Shown here piece by piece: positions 5,035 to 6,195 of a stretch of DNA of 6,195 nucleotides. Position 1 is the stretch's first letter, and each line of letters starts with the position of its first letter. The translations under genes and the position numbers were made by a program. The notes beneath the pieces were generated by a model. That model was not told where the DNA came from, made no database searches, and saw nothing but the letters and a program-made list of their open reading frames with translations. Location: assembly GCA_017998735.1 (NCBI GenBank), contig JAGOCN010000114.1, forward strand, positions 1-6,195. The letters run 5' to 3'. The stretch comes from Giesbergeria sp. Its GTDB lineage: Bacteria; Pseudomonadota; Gammaproteobacteria; Burkholderiales; Burkholderiaceae_C.

Positions 5035-6195
5035 CAGCGGCCTCCCCAGGTGGCGGGCTGCTGGCTGGCGCGTTGCAGCAGCAGGGCCGACAGGGCGCCC
5101 AGCAGCAGGGCGGCGCCGGCCAGCGCGGCCAGCGTGGGCGCGCTGGTGGCGCGTGGCGCACCCATTTGCAATTGGCCAACTTGCAGCGCAATGAAGTGCG
5201 TGAACGGCATCGCCAGCGCCCAGGTGCGCGCTCCGCCCGACATGGCCGACAGTGGAAAGCCCACGCCGCTGAAGGCAAACGCCGGCGCCGAGAAAAATCC
5301 CGCTCCCGACAGCGCTGTGCGCAGCGACCGCGTGAGCGCCGCCATGAACGCCCCCATGGCGATCGACACCGCCACCAGCGCCAGCAGGCCCAGCGCCACC
5401 CAGGCCACGCTGCCCGGCGGCTGCCAGCCGCGCCCCCAGGTGATGCCCAGCAGCGCCAGCACGCCAATGCCGCTCAGGCTCAGCCACGGCCACAGCAGCT
5501 TGCCCACCAGGGCAGCGGCGGTGTGGGGCCAGCCTGGCCGCGCGCCCAGCCACTCGCCCAGGGTGCGGTCGCGCAGTTCGCGGCCCACGCTCCAGGCGCC
5601 GGCCGTCATGGCCAGGATGTGGAGCAGCGCCGGGATCAGCGCCGCCGCCAAAAACTGCTCGTAGTTGGTGGACACGTTGAACAGCGTGACCATCTGCGTT
5701 TGCACCGGTTCGAGCCGGGCCAGCGCCGCGGTGGCGCTTTGGCCCCGCTTGTGGCGCACCGCCAGTTCGATGCCCGCCGAAAGCGTGCCGACCACGGCCC
5801 GGACGTCGCGCTGCACCATGCCCGAGTGGCTGCCCAACTGCGCGTTGTGCCACAGCACCACCTGCGCGGCCTGGCCGGTTTTGGCCTGGCGCGACAGCCC
5901 GCGCGGAAGGGCCACCACGCCATAGACCTGTGCCGCGCGCAAGGCTTGCTCGGCTTCGGCGGCGCTGGTGTATTGGGCGGCGACGCGCAGACCGGGGGAT
6001 GCACCCAGCATGCGAGTGATCTGGCGCGACAGCGCCGAATGGTCTTCGTCCAGCACGCCGATGGGCAGTTGCTGCGCCAGCCCGGCAGAAAAAATCCACC
6101 ACAGCAGTGCCACGCCCAGCAGTGGCACCCAGCTGACCATGGCCAGATCCCAAGGGCGCTGGCGCAGCAGGCGCGCTTCACGTACCGCGCTGTGG
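5034..6195 (-). CDS. ABC-2 type transporter permease (first of a tandem pair, 5'-partial)
   Basis: 386 residues are visible. The first in-frame ATG is at 6140 (M = residue 1 below), but 18 in-frame codons precede it to the window edge and read HSAVREARLLRQRPWDLA. This is the usual cytoplasmic N-terminus of this family ahead of TM1, so the real start lies beyond 6195. After TM1 (about 4-20) comes a periplasmic domain (21-163) with GVLDEDHSALSRQITRMLGA (28-47), VGTLSAGIEL (117-126) and VQTQMVTLFN (146-155). About five C-terminal TMs follow (about 164-185, 207-234, 245-269, 280-297 and 335-355). All these motifs align with the downstream permease, so the two are paralogues from a tandem duplication. 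Genes of this type usually follow a membrane-fusion (HlyD-like) subunit and an ABC ATPase; neither is visible. Possible roles are drug, dye or lipid-linked export, but the sequence does not say which. Confidence 0.93.
   Translation of the reverse strand, partial: HSAVREARLLRQRPWDLAMVSWVPLLGVALLWWIFSAGLAQQLPIGVLDEDHSALSRQITRMLGASPGLRVAAQYTSAAEAEQALRAAQVYGVVALPRGLSRQAKTGQAAQVVLWHNAQLGSHSGMVQRDVRAVVGTLSAGIELAVRHKRGQSATAALARLEPVQTQMVTLFNVSTNYEQFLAAALIPALLHILAMTAGAWSVGRELRDRTLGEWLGARPGWPHTAAALVGKLLWPWLSLSGIGVLALLGITWGRGWQPPGSVAWVALGLLALVAVSIAMGAFMAALTRSLRTALSGAGFFSAPAFAFSGVGFPLSAMSGGARTWALAMPFTHFIALQVGQLQMGAPRATSAPTLAALAGAALLLGALSALLLQRASQQPATWGGR
5041..5047 (-). promoter_or_regulatory. Strong ribosome binding site (GGGGAGG) for the downstream permease
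   Basis: On the minus strand GGGGAGG ends 6 nt before the ATG at 5034 and lies inside the last codons of the upstream permease gene. It fixes the start of the downstream permease and, with the TGATG stop/start overlap, indicates coupled translation at a similar ratio. It is the clearest Shine-Dalgarno sequence in the window. Confidence 0.75.

Noticed and set aside
3835..6153. A single 772-codon minus-strand frame spanning both permeases
   Set aside because: Only its last 399 codons form a real permease. The first part is low-complexity Ala/Gly/Arg sequence read out of frame through the upstream permease gene, and the ATG at 5034 has a strong Shine-Dalgarno sequence and a TGATG overlap.

Overview
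The window looks like a chromosomal segment of a high-GC betaproteobacterium, most likely Comamonadaceae (Acidovorax/Rhodoferax/Comamonas-like). The grounds are GC-rich codon use, the style of the chemoreceptor and the DUF2325-type protein, and an intergenic structured repeat of a kind I remember as common in that family. This placement comes from memory and was not searched.

Layout. (1) 1-741, plus strand: the end of a BrnA-like antitoxin gene cut by the window edge, then a compact element with three inverted repeats (about 290-366). This is followed by a 123-aa protein whose first ~60 residues resemble the N-terminus of large Mod-type DNA methyltransferases but which has no methyltransferase domain. 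(2) 813-1349, plus: a small membrane-anchored retropepsin-like aspartic protease. (3) 1350-1516: a gap with a GCCGATAA-type flagellar sigma-28 promoter. (4) 1517-3250, plus: a complete 577-aa methyl-accepting chemotaxis protein. (5) 3251-3387: a gap with a hexanucleotide tandem repeat and a good Fur-box candidate. (6) 3388-3819, plus: a short, cysteine-rich DUF2325-like protein. (7) 3835-6195, minus, convergent: two tandem paralogous ABC-2 type permeases, translationally coupled by a TGATG overlap. The upstream one runs off the right edge.

How the parts fit. The chemoreceptor is probably co-expressed with the flagellar/chemotaxis regulon through sigma-28. The DUF2325-like gene is probably iron-responsive through Fur. 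The two permeases would form the membrane part of an exporter whose ATPase and membrane-fusion subunits are expected upstream of the minus-strand operon, outside the window. The left end looks like the edge of a defence or toxin-antitoxin patch. Otherwise these are mostly independent genes; there is no convincing multi-gene novel system. The most uncertain items are the Mod-like stub protein, the short DUF2325 variant under a Fur box, and the unnamed sensor domain of the chemoreceptor. No tRNA, rRNA, CRISPR array, insertion sequence or origin was seen, and no gene-free stretch exceeds 170 bases.
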